NCBI GenBank assembly: GCA_038496675.1
Contig: CM076648.1
Location: 19,588,365 to 19,652,364, forward strand
Length of the DNA stretch: 64,000 nucleotides
From: Rachycentron canadum
Lineage: Eukaryota > Chordata > Actinopteri > Carangiformes > Rachycentridae
Reading direction: 5' to 3'
Part shown: in pieces, positions 24,557-35,471 of the stretch
Numbering within the stretch: the stretch's first letter is position 1
Layout of the letters: the number at the start of each line of letters is the position of its first letter
Program-made: the position numbers and the translations under genes
Notes under the pieces: generated by a model
Seen by the model: the letters and a program-made list of their open reading frames with translations, nothing else
Database searches by the model: none
Told to the model about the DNA's origin: nothing

Positions 24557-24644
24557 CCTCCATGCGTCGATGAACAATAAATGTGTTTTGGTGATATAAC
24601 ACTGACATCTTTAGCTGTTTATACCTTGTTACCATGGCTGCAAA

Positions 24645-24673
24645 CATTATTATTATTGTTATTATTATTATTC
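24645..24673. repeat. (ATT)n repeat
   Basis: ATTATTATTATTGTTATT-type tandem. Confidence 0.85.
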
Positions 24674-25390
24674 ATTTATTTTTTAAATTAAGCATTTAAT
24701 CTGTAAATCTTTTATGTACAAAACACAAAGATATTATATTAAATACAATAGAGGACAAAAAGTCAGCAAACCTTTGCATTTTGAGAGCAGGAAATATTAA
24801 CCTGCTTCCTTATTTGTTACCGTAATTTGTCAATGTTTGACATCACAATGATTAAATTACACAAATATCATGTTAGTTCTATAGAGGCTATGGGAAAGAA
24901 TCTTTTTCAGAGGTCTTCAAATTACTTCTTTTGTCGCAAAAACATTCAACCTAAAATTATATATTTATATTTTTTTCTATAACAAAGAAAAGCAACAAGT
25001 TCTCACATTTAAAAAGCTTCAAGTATTTTTGCTTTATAACTTTGTTTCTTGATTATTGTGTACTGATTAAACTGTCGATTGACAAATAGACCAGTTGTTT
25101 TAGCACCAGTGAGAATGTAATCGTCTGTGCAATAACAACTGTTTCAACCATTAAAGTTGAACTAGATCAAAGCCATTAATTAAAAGATGTGTCATCCAGC
25201 TGAAACTTGTTGCAGTTCTGGGATAAAGTTTGCCAGTTAACAGACCTCTTGAAGACACTAGAGGAGTAGTGGAGGCTTGTTTGATTTCTGATGAGGGACC
25301 TGAGCATGAATTCAGTGAAGGGAAGAACCTCATGGATATGGGCCCTCGGGTCACATAGGCCATTACAGTTTAATTACTCTAAAGGCTCAC

Positions 25391-25495
25391 CTTTTCCATC
25401 TGGCACTCTTTAACTCCGCCACTCTCTCTCCTCATTACGCCAGTGTTCATGGGTGATTTACTGGCTGTGACAATTCTCTGAACTCGAGAGATATC
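25391..25495 (-). CDS. luzp2: probable luzp2 exon: variable C-terminal tail (1)
   Basis: A 105-nt segment of 35 codons, open in phase 0, between a strong acceptor (polypyrimidine tract then CCAACAG) and donor GTGAGC on the minus strand. It encodes DISRVQRIVTASKSPMNTG followed by VMRRESGGVKECQMEK. Assignment to luzp2 rests on strand, phase 0 at both ends, length divisible by three, and position between two other luzp2 segments. The similarity to the mammalian tail is weak: a region of Ala/Ser/Lys and then ES..V...K. The tail of this protein is known to be poorly conserved, so an alternative or lineage-specific exon is possible. A 13-bp perfect hairpin lies about 90 nt upstream of the acceptor, at 25585-25619. 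Confidence 0.72.
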
Positions 25496-25584
25496 CTGTT
25501 GGAAAAAAAAAGGGAACATCTCAAATTTAGGTTAAAAATAAAATGGCTTGTTGATGCAGCAGTGGCCCTGGGGTTGTTGAAAAG

Positions 25585-25619
25585 TAAACAGTTCTGACTC
25601 AAAGGTTCAGAACTGTTTA
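25585..25619. repeat. Perfect 13-bp inverted repeat in luzp2 intron
   Basis: Arm TAAACAGTTCTGA at 25585-25597 is the exact reverse complement of 25607-25619, with a 9-nt loop. It lies about 90 nt upstream of the acceptor of exon 25391-25495. Confidence 0.95.
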
Positions 25620-26011
25620 ATTTATACTACATTTAAACTAATTCAGTTTATTTATTTGTAGTAAATAAATTATGGTTGGAATGACTATTTCATAACAGGC
25701 AGCAGGAAGGGCAAAGGAAATGGAGTGCTACAAACTAAAAAGAGAATTATTGAAATACTCAGGCTTGGGTGAGTCTAGTAATATTCAACGATCACATATT
25801 CAGTACTAAGATCAAAACCTTCCTCAGTATTAATATTTCTGCACAAATAGTTTCAGTTTGAACTATTGCAGGTCAAAGCAAGACCCCACACCCCCACACC
25901 AGCTATTTCTAAACTTTAAATTAACGGAGTAGGGTAAAATAACTAAAACACATCACATCTAATAGAAACAAATAATGTGATTATCCATTAAAATGTGCAC
26001 AAGCAGTGTTG

Positions 26012-26268
26012 ATGTGAAAGTATAATGTTTACGAATTGCACCATCTTAACTTACCGCGCTAATGCTAACATTTGCTTAAAGCACCAAACAAAGTACAGCA
26101 AAGGTTGATGGGGGCATTATTAGTTTTGTAAAGATTTGGTCGTAAACTAAAATAATGGCCGAATTGCAGTTTTCTCCTCATGATTACAATTCATCCTAGT
26201 CCATCCAGTAGTTGTTGACTCAGGCTGACGTTGCCATCTACAGAGCCACAGTGACAGCGCTAAAAAAT
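26012..26268 (+). repeat. Dispersed teleost repeat (GCTAATGCTAACATTTGCT family)
   Basis: It shows AAAGTATAATGTTTACGAAT, CGCTAATGCTAACATTTGCT, CAAAGTACAGCAAAGGTTGA, TTGGTCGTAAACTAAAATAA and ends GTTGCCATCTACAGAGCCAC. It is recognisable as a shortened copy of a frequent percomorph repeat. Its class is unknown to me. Confidence 0.62.
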
Positions 26269-27872
26269 GTATTTCCTTCATGTAAGATGTAAGGTGTACA
26301 TCATGTGCCACCAAAACCAGATAATGAAGTTGTTTGTCACCTGCATTTCTTCATATTATGAGACAATGATATTAGTCATACTGAGCATTAACCTTTCCAA
26401 TATGGTGGAAATATAGTTTTCTTCATTTGCCACTAAAGGAATATAAACCAGGTATTAGAAGCAAAATAACAACAATATCCTCATATTCATATTTGTTCAT
26501 CAAATAAAAAGAAAATGTAAAGTTGTAACTGACTCGGGGGCCCCAGATGCTGGACTTTCCAACCAGCATGCAATTGATGTCTGTATAAATGTACACAGAT
26601 CTGCCCTGAGTCCAAAGTAATTCTAGGAGATGTCTTTGGGATTTTCTGCAGTGCGAACTGTACATGATGGACAATGATGTTTCAGTGAAGCAACCCACAG
26701 CAAAAACAGTAAAAAGCAATGTTGAGATAGTAGGAGGAAAACAAGACGGACAGCCAGAGATGAAAAGGTTCTCTCTGGAGGTAGAGGAGCAATCTATATC
26801 ACTACCACCCGAAATGATGTCCGTATGAAAAAACATGACTCTTGCAAGGTGATGCACTTAGAACCAGTGGTGTAAGAACTGCCCTATGTTGGAGCTCAAA
26901 AAGTGGTCAACAAATACTATAGATTTTACCACTTTGTTTGACTTTTTTTTTACAGCAAATAGAAGACATCGTTGGAATGATGAGTAATGGTATAGATCTA
27001 TTCAGCGTAATCGGACACTCACCATTATTCTTAGGCTTGTGTCCTCCAACAGTATAAATAAATTCATGTTCCTCTTTCTCTCAATAAACTCTTAATGTGG
27101 TTTAAAATCAGATTCATTGCCTGCTTAATATTTCTGAACATTTCTGTGTGATTGCTCTGCACTGTGCTGGCAGTGAGATATCATCTCTTACAATATGTTT
27201 ATTTCAAACCGTGGCTTCATCAGAAATGGCCATGGCAAAAGGGGTCATGGCTAAAATAAAATTTACAGCCATAATATTATAAACCCACTTCCAGTTGTTG
27301 TTGTCATATAGTTGAAGCTATTTTTTGTGGATCTTGTCATGTAGTCATGTAAATAGGCATCATTGCCAAACTGCATTGCATTAGTGTCATCATTTAGAAA
27401 GAAATAAGGACACATACCAGCTGGTACCCTTGACAGTTATTGGTCTGTAATTCTTTATTTCCAAAAGTATGATAGAAATGTGCTCAGGTTGGTGGTTCTT
27501 TGTCTGCAGACTCCCTGACACTTTTCTAAATCAGCCCTCTGTAAACTGTACTGAACGTGGTGGAGAATGTTTTCTGTTAATTCCCTTCTGCTTGACCCTC
27601 TTAAATAGGTAATGTTGACATTATTTAGAGCCAGCTCACGCTTTCACCCACATTAAGGTTCAAACTCGTCACTGCTCCGACATCAGGCCATTGTAAAGTC
27701 AGCTTGTTCTTGGAACAAACAGACTGTATGATGTGTTGGCCTGTGGCTTACGTCAGTGTTGAGACAAAAATTCAACAACAGAAATGCCAACCCGTCAATT
27801 GACACGTATTCTGAAATATCTTGACATTTCCACGCTGTTCAGAAAATGTACATCTTTTCCTACAACTACTTC

Positions 27873-27892
27873 TTTTTTTTTTTTTTTTTTTT
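27873..27892. repeat. Poly(T) run of 20
   Basis: Uninterrupted T tract. It reads as A in the luzp2 transcript. A second T run is at 28281-28299. Confidence 0.93.
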
Positions 27893-28440
27893 GTCAGATA
27901 TTCAGATCACAGGTTTTCATCATGGACATTTCTTTGATTTTGCTAAGCACCTAATATTTGGACAGTCTGAACAGATTATTTCAACATTAGTGGCAGTTTT
28001 ACTTAAAAAAAAAATCTGCTTCTCCAAGTGTAAGTGCTGCATTCAAGTTCTTCCTCACATCAAGTATTATCAGCCTAATACTAAGTGATAGTCATCAGTG
28101 TATATGCTTTTTTTTTTAATGTTGTAGCAGCTCATAGTGGAGGTAGTGTTAACTTCTTTGTATGCAGAGCAATACTTAAGTCCTTCTAAAGGGTCACAAT
28201 ATAAATTTGAGGGTGATTTGATGATAGATGGAGAAGAAAGAAAAAAAAAAAAGGTTCTGATGCACAAATTAAGAAAAACTATTTTTTTTTTTTTTTTTAC
28301 TTTTCTCTAATGTTTTCTGTATTTTTGGGAAATATTGGGTCATTTTAATTCCTTTGGGACTTTTTTGTGAAGAGTCACAAGACAAAATGTTTGGGAACCA
28401 CTGACTGAACATATTAAAGTTTATCATATATTGTACTATG

Positions 28441-28701
28441 TGAGACTGGGGCCTTTCTGTGTGGAGTTTGCGTGTTCTCCCTGTGCCGGTGTGGATTCCC
28501 TCAAGGTTTCCTCCCACAGTCCACAGACACTTTGTTGTAGGCATAAATGTGAGCCTGAATGGTTGTTTTCTCTGTATGTCAGACGTGCCATAGAACCTGT
28601 CCAGGGTGTTCCCACCCCACGTCCACTGTCAGCTGGGATTGACTCCAGCCACCCCACAACCCTGCACAGATAAGCGGTATAGATAACTGATGGATAGATG
28701 A
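28441..28701 (+). repeat. Dispersed teleost repeat (GTTTGCGTGTTCTCC family), plus orientation
   Basis: It contains TGTGTGGAGTTTGCGTGTTC, TTTCCTCCCACAGTCCACAG, CCTGTCCAGGGTGTTCCCAC and ends in ATAAGCGGTATAGATAACTG followed by GATGGATAGATGA. This family is widespread in fish genomes, usually ending in a GGAT tandem. Apparent 80-90 codon open frames on both strands here come from the repeat. A second copy lies inverted at 33115-33276. Confidence 0.8.
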
Positions 28702-28780
28702 AGTATATCAAATCTTTATCTGAAAAATAACTAGTAACAACAGATGTAAGCTAAATGTAGTGAAATAGAAATGCTCAATT

Positions 28781-28852
28781 AAAGTAAAGTACAAATACCA
28801 CAAATGTGTACTGAAGAACTTGAGTAAATGCACTTAGTTACATTGTACCACC
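28781..28852 (-). repeat. MITE end (TGGTGGTACAATGTAACTAA type)
   Basis: On the minus strand it begins TGGTGGTACAATGTAACTAA, then GTGCATTTACTCAAGTTCTT. It matches a very common fish element whose ends read CAGTGGTGGAAAGTAACTAAG (hAT-like). Only one end is present, 80 bp downstream of another dispersed repeat. Confidence 0.6.
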
Positions 28853-29193
28853 ACAAAAGTAATACAGAAAATTATCCTTGGATGGGATACTGTATTTTTT
28901 TCTGTGGTTTACCACATACTGTCCAGGAAGCAGCAAACCGTAAACAAATAACTGATTTTTCTTCCAGCAGATTTCTCTTGCTGCAGCCAGGCCTCAGCTC
29001 AAGGCTAGACTGTAGTACCATCCTTAACTGGGTCAAAAGTGGTCTCTGGTGAGTATAAAGCAAGATGGTTTCAAGATGAACACAAGCAGTCTTAACCTGT
29101 CACTGTCAAACCCCATTCTTACTTTGTCGTCTGAAGCAATATCTTTCTAGGCAGGTTCAGTGGAAGTGACTTTACTTGGGGAAGTGACCAAAA

Positions 29194-29231
29194 GCATGAA
29201 ATGTTCGCTTTTGGGGGCGAACATTTCATGC
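29194..29231. repeat. Perfect 15-bp inverted repeat, 8-nt loop
   Basis: Arm GCATGAAATGTTCGC at 29194-29208 is the exact reverse complement of 29217-29231. The loop is TTTTGGGG. No known family was recognised around it. Confidence 0.95.
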
Positions 29232-29998
29232 ATTATTTCCTAACTTTTGTCAGCATCTGTCAGAATCAGCCGAATTTCACAGTGCAGCAATGGAAGAAGG
29301 AAGGCATTTAACATGCTGTTTTGTCTGCAGACGGGCAGTGATTGTCCTGTAGAAACTCGATAAAGTTAGACTAGTTATCATCATCGTCATCAGGGGGTGT
29401 TTGTTTTAACTGTAGACATCATTCAGACAGAAAATGAGGTATAATCAATATGACAATGGGTTTCACTTCTTTTCTTATCTGAAACCCTGCATGTACCTGT
29501 AACTGTCAGACTGTGAAGTTAAATATCTAAGAATAATTTAATTTTAAAAAAGAAAGCACAACTTAAGTGAACTTCTTGGCAAAGGTTCCCACATTTGTTG
29601 CATAATGCAAATGTTATTCTACCATCCAGAATCAGCAGATAAATCTCTTCAAGGTACTTTTTTTTGTTGTTGCTCTGACCACCTACTAGATCCGCCTTAC
29701 GTAGCAAAGATGAATTTTCCCGTCGATTTACATAGACAAGGAAACAATCATAAAAGTAAATAGTAAATGCTGAGAGCAGGGCTATGAAATGCCTGATTTC
29801 TCCTCCGGCACAGTGCTGCAAGCATCTAAGACATCATCTCCCATTACTTTGATGAAAATTGCATGCTATCGGACCACAAAAATTGGCTCTCTCTCCGAGA
29901 CTTTTAAATATGAAGCAACTTCCACTCCAATCTTGCTGATCTCTGCATCCTCAGACTAATGAATCTTTCACCAGCAAGAAGAGTGTGAGTGCATCTGT

Positions 29999-30062
29999 CT
30001 GTGTGTGTCTGTGTGTGTGTGTGTGTGAGTGTGTGAGTGTGTGTGTGTGTGTGTGTGTGTTT
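29999..30062. repeat. (TG)n microsatellite with GAGTG interruptions
   Basis: TG tandem broken by TCTG and GAGTG variants. Open frames on both strands here are artefacts. Confidence 0.97.
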
Positions 30063-30937
30063 GAGAAACAGAAGGAGAGAGACAAGGCCATGGTCTGGAA
30101 GAGTCTTATCTGTGGCGTCAACCAGAGCTTAAGGCCCATTATGTTAACTCAAAGTACGAGCGTGAATCTCAAAGTGGTGTCAGTGAACACTTGAACAAAC
30201 ATCCCTGCACTTACCCACTTTGATTTAAAAAAAACAAAGAGCAGATTTTAGTCTAAGTGTGCTCATGAAACTCAAATGTATGCTTTATCATTTTATCACC
30301 CTCTGAGTGGATAAAGACTTGTGCCATATGTTAAAAGCTTTGTAACATTTTTTTATCTTTTTCTACATTGGTGGTAGTGCTATTACATCCAGCTATGTAC
30401 AAAATAATTGCCCCTTGATCACCAACAATAATTAGCATGAAATTAGCAAAGCATTTTCAGATATATTTGCACGTCTAACTAACTAAATGCTTTCAGCCAC
30501 AATTCGCACTTATATGTCAAGTTCAAAACTATGCAACAGAAACTAAGATAAAGGATGTAATAAGTCTATAGAGCTCTTTCGTGCTGTTAATAAGCATAAT
30601 GAGCAACACCACCGGTCAGCAAAGAGCCAAGTTCTTCACATTTGCCTCAATCATTGGATTGTTACCTAACTTATCAACTGTGGACCCTCTGGCTCTTTTA
30701 TGCACATTAATTGCTATTGTGTGTTATTTTTTTACTTCTTAACTTGAGATAAATTTGGCAGTGATTTAGATGAGATGTGACCCACCTCTACATGCACAGG
30801 CAGAGTGGACAGATGGAGCGCCCCAGTAATCTTTACAGTGAGGGTACTCAGATTTATCAGACAGCCCGTCAAAGTGTACAGCGCCTACAGGAAATAATGG
30901 AGCTAGCAACTGCTCACAAGTGGAGTGCTGCTATTTG

Positions 30938-30976
30938 TATGCTAATGAAGTGGGAAGTAATAACTTCATTAGCATA
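30938..30976. repeat. Perfect 14-bp inverted repeat before an A run
   Basis: Arm TATGCTAATGAAGT at 30938-30951 is the exact reverse complement of 30963-30976, with an 11-nt loop. The right arm is followed by about 11 A residues. Confidence 0.95.
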
Positions 30977-33114
30977 AAAAAAAAAAAATCAACCCACACC
31001 CATCTTGAGTTTACTTGTCTTTTCTTTTGCAAGATGCTATTTTGCCAATGTGCCTGTTTTATTTGGCTCACAATATTGCAAAGAAAATGACAGAGAGGTA
31101 AACACTTATAATGGGATCATCCTGTTTTGCCGCAAACACCAACAGGAGTTTAAATGCAGACAGAAAGCATCAATTGCAGAATGGTGTTTTGATGCCACAG
31201 CACAGGGACAGTTGTGACACTTGTAGGCACGGTGGCACCGAAGCGCGATAAGAAATAAATAAGAAAAAATAAATAAAGAAATAAAATTTAAGTGGCATGT
31301 GAAATGTCTCAGGCACCAACGAAACAGATGCGGAGTAAATTGTGACTGCTTTGAGGAGAGAAAAGCCTTTTAAAGAGAGGACTGCTCACCAGGATCATGG
31401 AAGATAAGGCGCAGTTGTGCTGTGGTCGACTTGATGATTTCGAAGTGACTGCAGCCACTGCTTTTCAGAAATCAAGACCAACACCATCCGTGATTAAGGT
31501 TGACATAACTGCTTGTTGGAGAGGAAAACAATGGTAGGTGCTATGAGGTATATTTTCAAAAAACCAAAGTGATATTTTATGTGTATATTCTGCTGTATTT
31601 CTGCAGTTTTGATTTTTCATAAGTCTACAGAGTATCAGGAATACTTGTTGTTTTGAATCATATGCTATTGCTTTTTTTTAATACAGAAAAAGGTAGACTG
31701 GTGACTAGGTAAAACCTTGACACTTGACATTAGTTCTAAAATGTCAACGCGCTTCACTAGCAAAACAAGAAGTGATATCTACAGTGAAGGCATAATCCTA
31801 TATTTTACAATGAATCCTCTCGGCAGTCGCCTATTTTTTTTTTTTTACTCCTAAAAAGGGATTAAATCCTGAGCTCTTAGTTGAGTCTACTGTGACCTTG
31901 ACTTTGAGAGACTCCAAACAAAGACTGTGTCACACTGAATTAATAATTTCATAGAGAACAAATGTAAATCTAACATACCAAAACTCCCATAATGCCCAGA
32001 AGTAATTGGGCTTTACTTTCAAAGCTACAGTGCCATAGAATATAGAGACTGACATAAATTACTTCGACTGCTGCTTGATTTAGACATGTTATTATTCTGA
32101 ACAACCTCTGGAATCGTATTTGCCCAACTGTTATATTTGGTAGTAATTATTTCCTGGGCTATTTCTCTCTTGAGAGTGATACTCAGGGCATCAGACTGAC
32201 AAATAGCCACTTGAAAAGGCGGTAATAATCGGCTAACACTTAAATTCATATCGCAGACAGTGCATTATGTGCGCTCTGATGTGCGGCGAGGTGAATATTT
32301 TGGCACTGAGTTATATTCCATGATGTCACCAAGCTTGGAGTTACAGTGTGAAATGAATTTCAATTTGAAAGTGTTTACACAGAGAGGAGAGGGGAAAAAA
32401 ACAGTAGCCTCCTTTATCTTATCTGGAAAGTCAGTGGGAAAATTATGCTCCACCATTACAGAGGTAAATCCCAAATCCTACTTGCTTTCCATTTACTCTT
32501 CACCAAACAAACTTAACGTAACTGCAGTCTTTAAACTGGGGTCACTGACAACCAAATTGACCAGATATTGCGAGACAAACGGGCCTTTTTATTGCAGACA
32601 CTTGGATGTGTCAGGGCTGTAATAAGTGCAGCTCTTATTAATAAGTTTAATAAGGGCTGCACTCTATTTAGTTCTACATGTTCCAGGGCACTTCTGTTTT
32701 GCTCTTGTTTTGCACTGGCTCTTTGACATGGCCTCCTGATACACCTAAATGGAAAAGAGCCATTGTTAATGGTATTAATTATACCTGAGCTTCTCCTGCT
32801 TTGAAAAGTGAAAATGTCTGCAGTGCCCATTGGCCATGCTTCTGATTATGGTAAAGGGCAGCAGAAATACATTTTACATTCAGCGTGCATTGTTAATTCA
32901 AGGCCACAGTGAATGAAGCTGCCTTAGAAAAAAAGAAACGTCCTAACACTGCAATCAGACGTGATGACCACAGAGACATATACTGCATAAATGTGTTGCT
33001 CTGATATTTTTAACTGCTGCTGCAGTAAATGTTTACTGTTAACATTATTATTTAGCCAAGTTGTTGTTAGTTCAACTATAATTGTCACATTGAAGACTAA
33101 AATATACAGACAGG

Positions 33115-33276
33115 TCCATCCATTATCTACACCATTTATCCTTATAGGGTTGTGCGGGGGAGCTGGAGCCGTTCCCAGATGAGATTGGGCAAGGGCAGGG
33201 TAGACCCTGGACGGGTCTCCAGTCTAGTGCAGGGCTGACACATAGAGACAAACCATTCACGCTCACATACACACCC
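33115..33276 (-). repeat. Same dispersed repeat family, inverted partial copy
   Basis: On the plus strand it reads TCCATCCATTATCTACACC, GGGGGAGCTGGAGCCGTTCC, GGGCTGACACATAGAGACAA. This is the reverse complement of the 3' half of the family at 28441-28701. It is truncated at its 5' end. Confidence 0.8.
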
Positions 33277-34283
33277 AGTCCCACCCAAAGTACACGAGGG
33301 GTCATGGAATGGTTTGATGAGTATGAAAATACCTATTAGAGACATGCTTTTGACAGCATATCATCAAAACATGAGAGCTGCAGATGTCTTTTGGAAGAAT
33401 GATGTCCACTTGTCGAATCAGTGCCAGGAGCACTGAAGCTGTTCTGGTGGCTCTTACTAAAACACCTTATACTGGTTTTTCCTGTCATTTGTCATGTGTC
33501 GATAGTTTGAAATGGCAGAAGTCCAAACTCCCAATGGATTAAAAACTAAAATGAACTATAGATGTGTCAGACAGACTTCCCTACAAATCCAGTGATGATA
33601 AATCAGTGTAGACCGAACCATTATCAACCAAGTGATTTCTTTTAAAGGTGTTTCCAATAATGTTTTGGGTTTTTTTTTTTTTTTTTGCTCATTTCATGTT
33701 CAAAATAACAAAATGAAAAATAATTATCTACATGAAATAAGAAGAGGTCAAGATTTTGTTCCCACAAACACGTGACTAAGAAAGTTCAACTTAAAAAGCT
33801 GTTTTTGTTCTCATGGCTTAGAAAATGCAGCCTGATGGAATTTTTTATTAGAAGAGATGATTAGATCGTGAAAAAGAGCGCTACCACTTTGTTAATTTAT
33901 TTACTCAAGCTAATTATTTTTCTTGGCAACATGTCTGTGGTTACATGAGACAGACGAGAGATGTATTGCAACCACAAGAAATGAGAATTTAAGTATTTTC
34001 AAGTATTTTCACGGCCTGTTTACTTTTAGGATGAACAATATAAACTCTTCACACGGTATGAATGCTTATCTTTGACACTTTTGCAGAGCACATATTGATG
34101 TCTCAGAGTGACATATTGTTAGTTCAAAGACAGCAGGACCTCATCTAGAGGTAGATATACGCTAGACTGAGTATCACTCATTTGATTCAATGGCTATATA
34201 AAAAAAGTTGGATTTTTACAACACCCAGGCCTTCCCCTGGATAAACATTAAATCAGACAGAACAATGTTAAATACTGAATTAC

Positions 34284-34451
34284 CTTGGCATGTGGCTGCT
34301 GAAAGGTGACTCTGGAGCTGTTGATGAGCGATGAGTATCTGAACAAGTGGCTGGGGGAGGTGGGAAATCTGTGACTGCTGCTGGGCTGGTTGTGCAGGAC
34401 AGCTGAGAAGCAGATGTGAACTGTGTCCTTCAGCGCCTTCAGCTGGGACTC
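34284..34451 (-). CDS. luzp2: luzp2 exon: end of coiled coil and start of variable tail
   Basis: A 168-nt exon of 56 codons, phase 0 at both ends, with acceptor GGGGACAG and donor GTAATT on the minus strand. It begins ESQLKALKDTVHICFSAVLH, matching the mammalian ESQMKAMKETVQLCLTSVF pattern, so the coiled coil ends here. The rest is a serine- and proline-rich stretch (NQPSSSHRFPTSPSHLF, then RYSSLINSSRVTFQQPHAK) with little similarity to the mammalian tail beyond composition. It is the longest luzp2 exon found. The donor is weaker than average (AAG|GTAATT). A longer open frame runs through both splice sites (34248-34520), but the CAG acceptor and the point where homology starts fix the exon at ESQ. 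Confidence 0.92.
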
Positions 34452-35141
34452 CTGTCCCCAAACAAGATTACACACACACGAAAATTTCTGAATCCCTCCA
34501 TTCCCTCCTTCCATCCACATGAGAAATTTACTTAGGCGTTAAAGCTTTAGAGTGACTTCAGAGCAGCCAGAAGGCATCGTAAGGCAAGACATGAAGCAGA
34601 AATCACCAGAGGAATAAAAAATAAGAACGTTCAAAAGATCATTTACCTTTAATCAATAATAATAATAGGCAGGATGATTGGTTAAATCACTTTACAACAG
34701 CCTCTGATGTCAATACTCCTGAGCTGAGCACCAGAACTACCTGTTTCTCTAATCAGCACTTTTCTCCCCATGCATTTTTAACCCATCTACCCTGCTCCCA
34801 CTGACAGTGTGCCAATAACCACACATAAAAACAACATTATACATCATAAATTAAAAGTGCTGCATGTGCTCAGTCAGTTTTCTCATTACAGTGGATAATA
34901 CAGATGTTTTTTTTTTTTTTTTTTACCTTAATGCTTAATCTCCATCCTCAAAACTCCACTCTACATACTACTATTACCTCACATACTTTACTCATGAAAT
35001 AATATGATATATGTCATATGAGAAAGACAGGGTTGGCTAAGAGTTAAACTAATTACTACACAAATAAAGAAATGTTATGTTAAGTGTCACGATAGAAAGT
35101 TTTTTTTTTAATTATGCAATTCATTTATGATTTTTATTCAC
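34452..35141 (-). other. luzp2: luzp2 intron, 0.7 kb
   Basis: The shortest intron found, with a T run at 34908-34924 and no repeat element. Confidence 0.85.
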
Positions 35142-35216
35142 CTTATCTAATGCAGTCTTCTCCAGTTCTTCCTTGGCTATAGTTAACTTGTGCTCCAGGT
35201 CCATTAGCTGCTGCCC
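35142..35216 (-). CDS. luzp2: luzp2 exon: leucine-zipper-like coil segment
   Basis: A 75-nt exon of 25 codons, phase 0 at both ends. The acceptor is CTTTCTGCAG and the donor GTGAAT on the minus strand. The product reads GQQLMDLEHKLTIAKEELEK then TALDK, against AQQLTDLEQKLAVAKNELEKAALDR as I recall it in mammals, split here as QQLxDLExKL and AKxELEKxALD. Leucines recur at heptad spacing, the signature of the zipper region. The intron on its 5' side contains a long (CA)n tract at 35399-35471, which is (UG)n in the luzp2 transcript and begins only about 180 nt from this exon's acceptor. This may affect its inclusion (inference). Confidence 0.95.
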
Positions 35217-35398
35217 CTGCAGAAAGACATGACTTTAGAATCAGCTCAAACCTCTTTGTTCTGTGCAAATAAAGCATTTCTCTATCCCCACCTCATCTCT
35301 CCAGCATGATCAACAGCACATTAGACTGAGGCCTCTCTTTATTATTTTGCTGATCATCACTTTTGTCCTGACTTTTTAGAATCTGTAATATGATACCT

Positions 35399-35448
<50 letters not shown>

Positions 35449-35471
35449 GCACGCACGCACGCACACACACC
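35399..35471. repeat. (CA)n microsatellite with CGCACGCACG core
   Basis: About 23 CA units are followed by an alternating purine-pyrimidine CGCGCACGCACGCACG stretch and more CA. It lies in the luzp2 intron about 180 nt upstream of the acceptor of exon 35142-35216, where it is (UG)n in the transcript. Confidence 0.97.

Larger units (their letters stand above)
23134..25390 (-). other. luzp2: luzp2 intron, 2.3 kb
   Basis: It carries one dispersed repeat (24462-24556) and an ATT repeat. No further exon was seen. Confidence 0.65.
25496..34283 (-). other. luzp2: luzp2 intron, 8.8 kb
   Basis: It contains the repeat at 26012-26268, the inverted repeat pair 28441-28701/33115-33276, a MITE end, a TG microsatellite and three perfect hairpins. 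The 144-codon minus frame at 26423-26857 has no recognisable motif. Confidence 0.65.

Noticed and set aside
26423..26857. 144-codon minus-strand open frame
   Set aside because: No recognised domain. Codons and composition match the surrounding AT-rich intron. No splice sites or start context stand out.
28431..28711. 80-91 codon frames on both strands
   Set aside because: They fall inside a dispersed repeat family and are its by-products.
34248..34520. 90-codon minus frame as a whole gene
   Set aside because: Only 34284-34451 is the exon. The ends of the frame run into introns on both sides.
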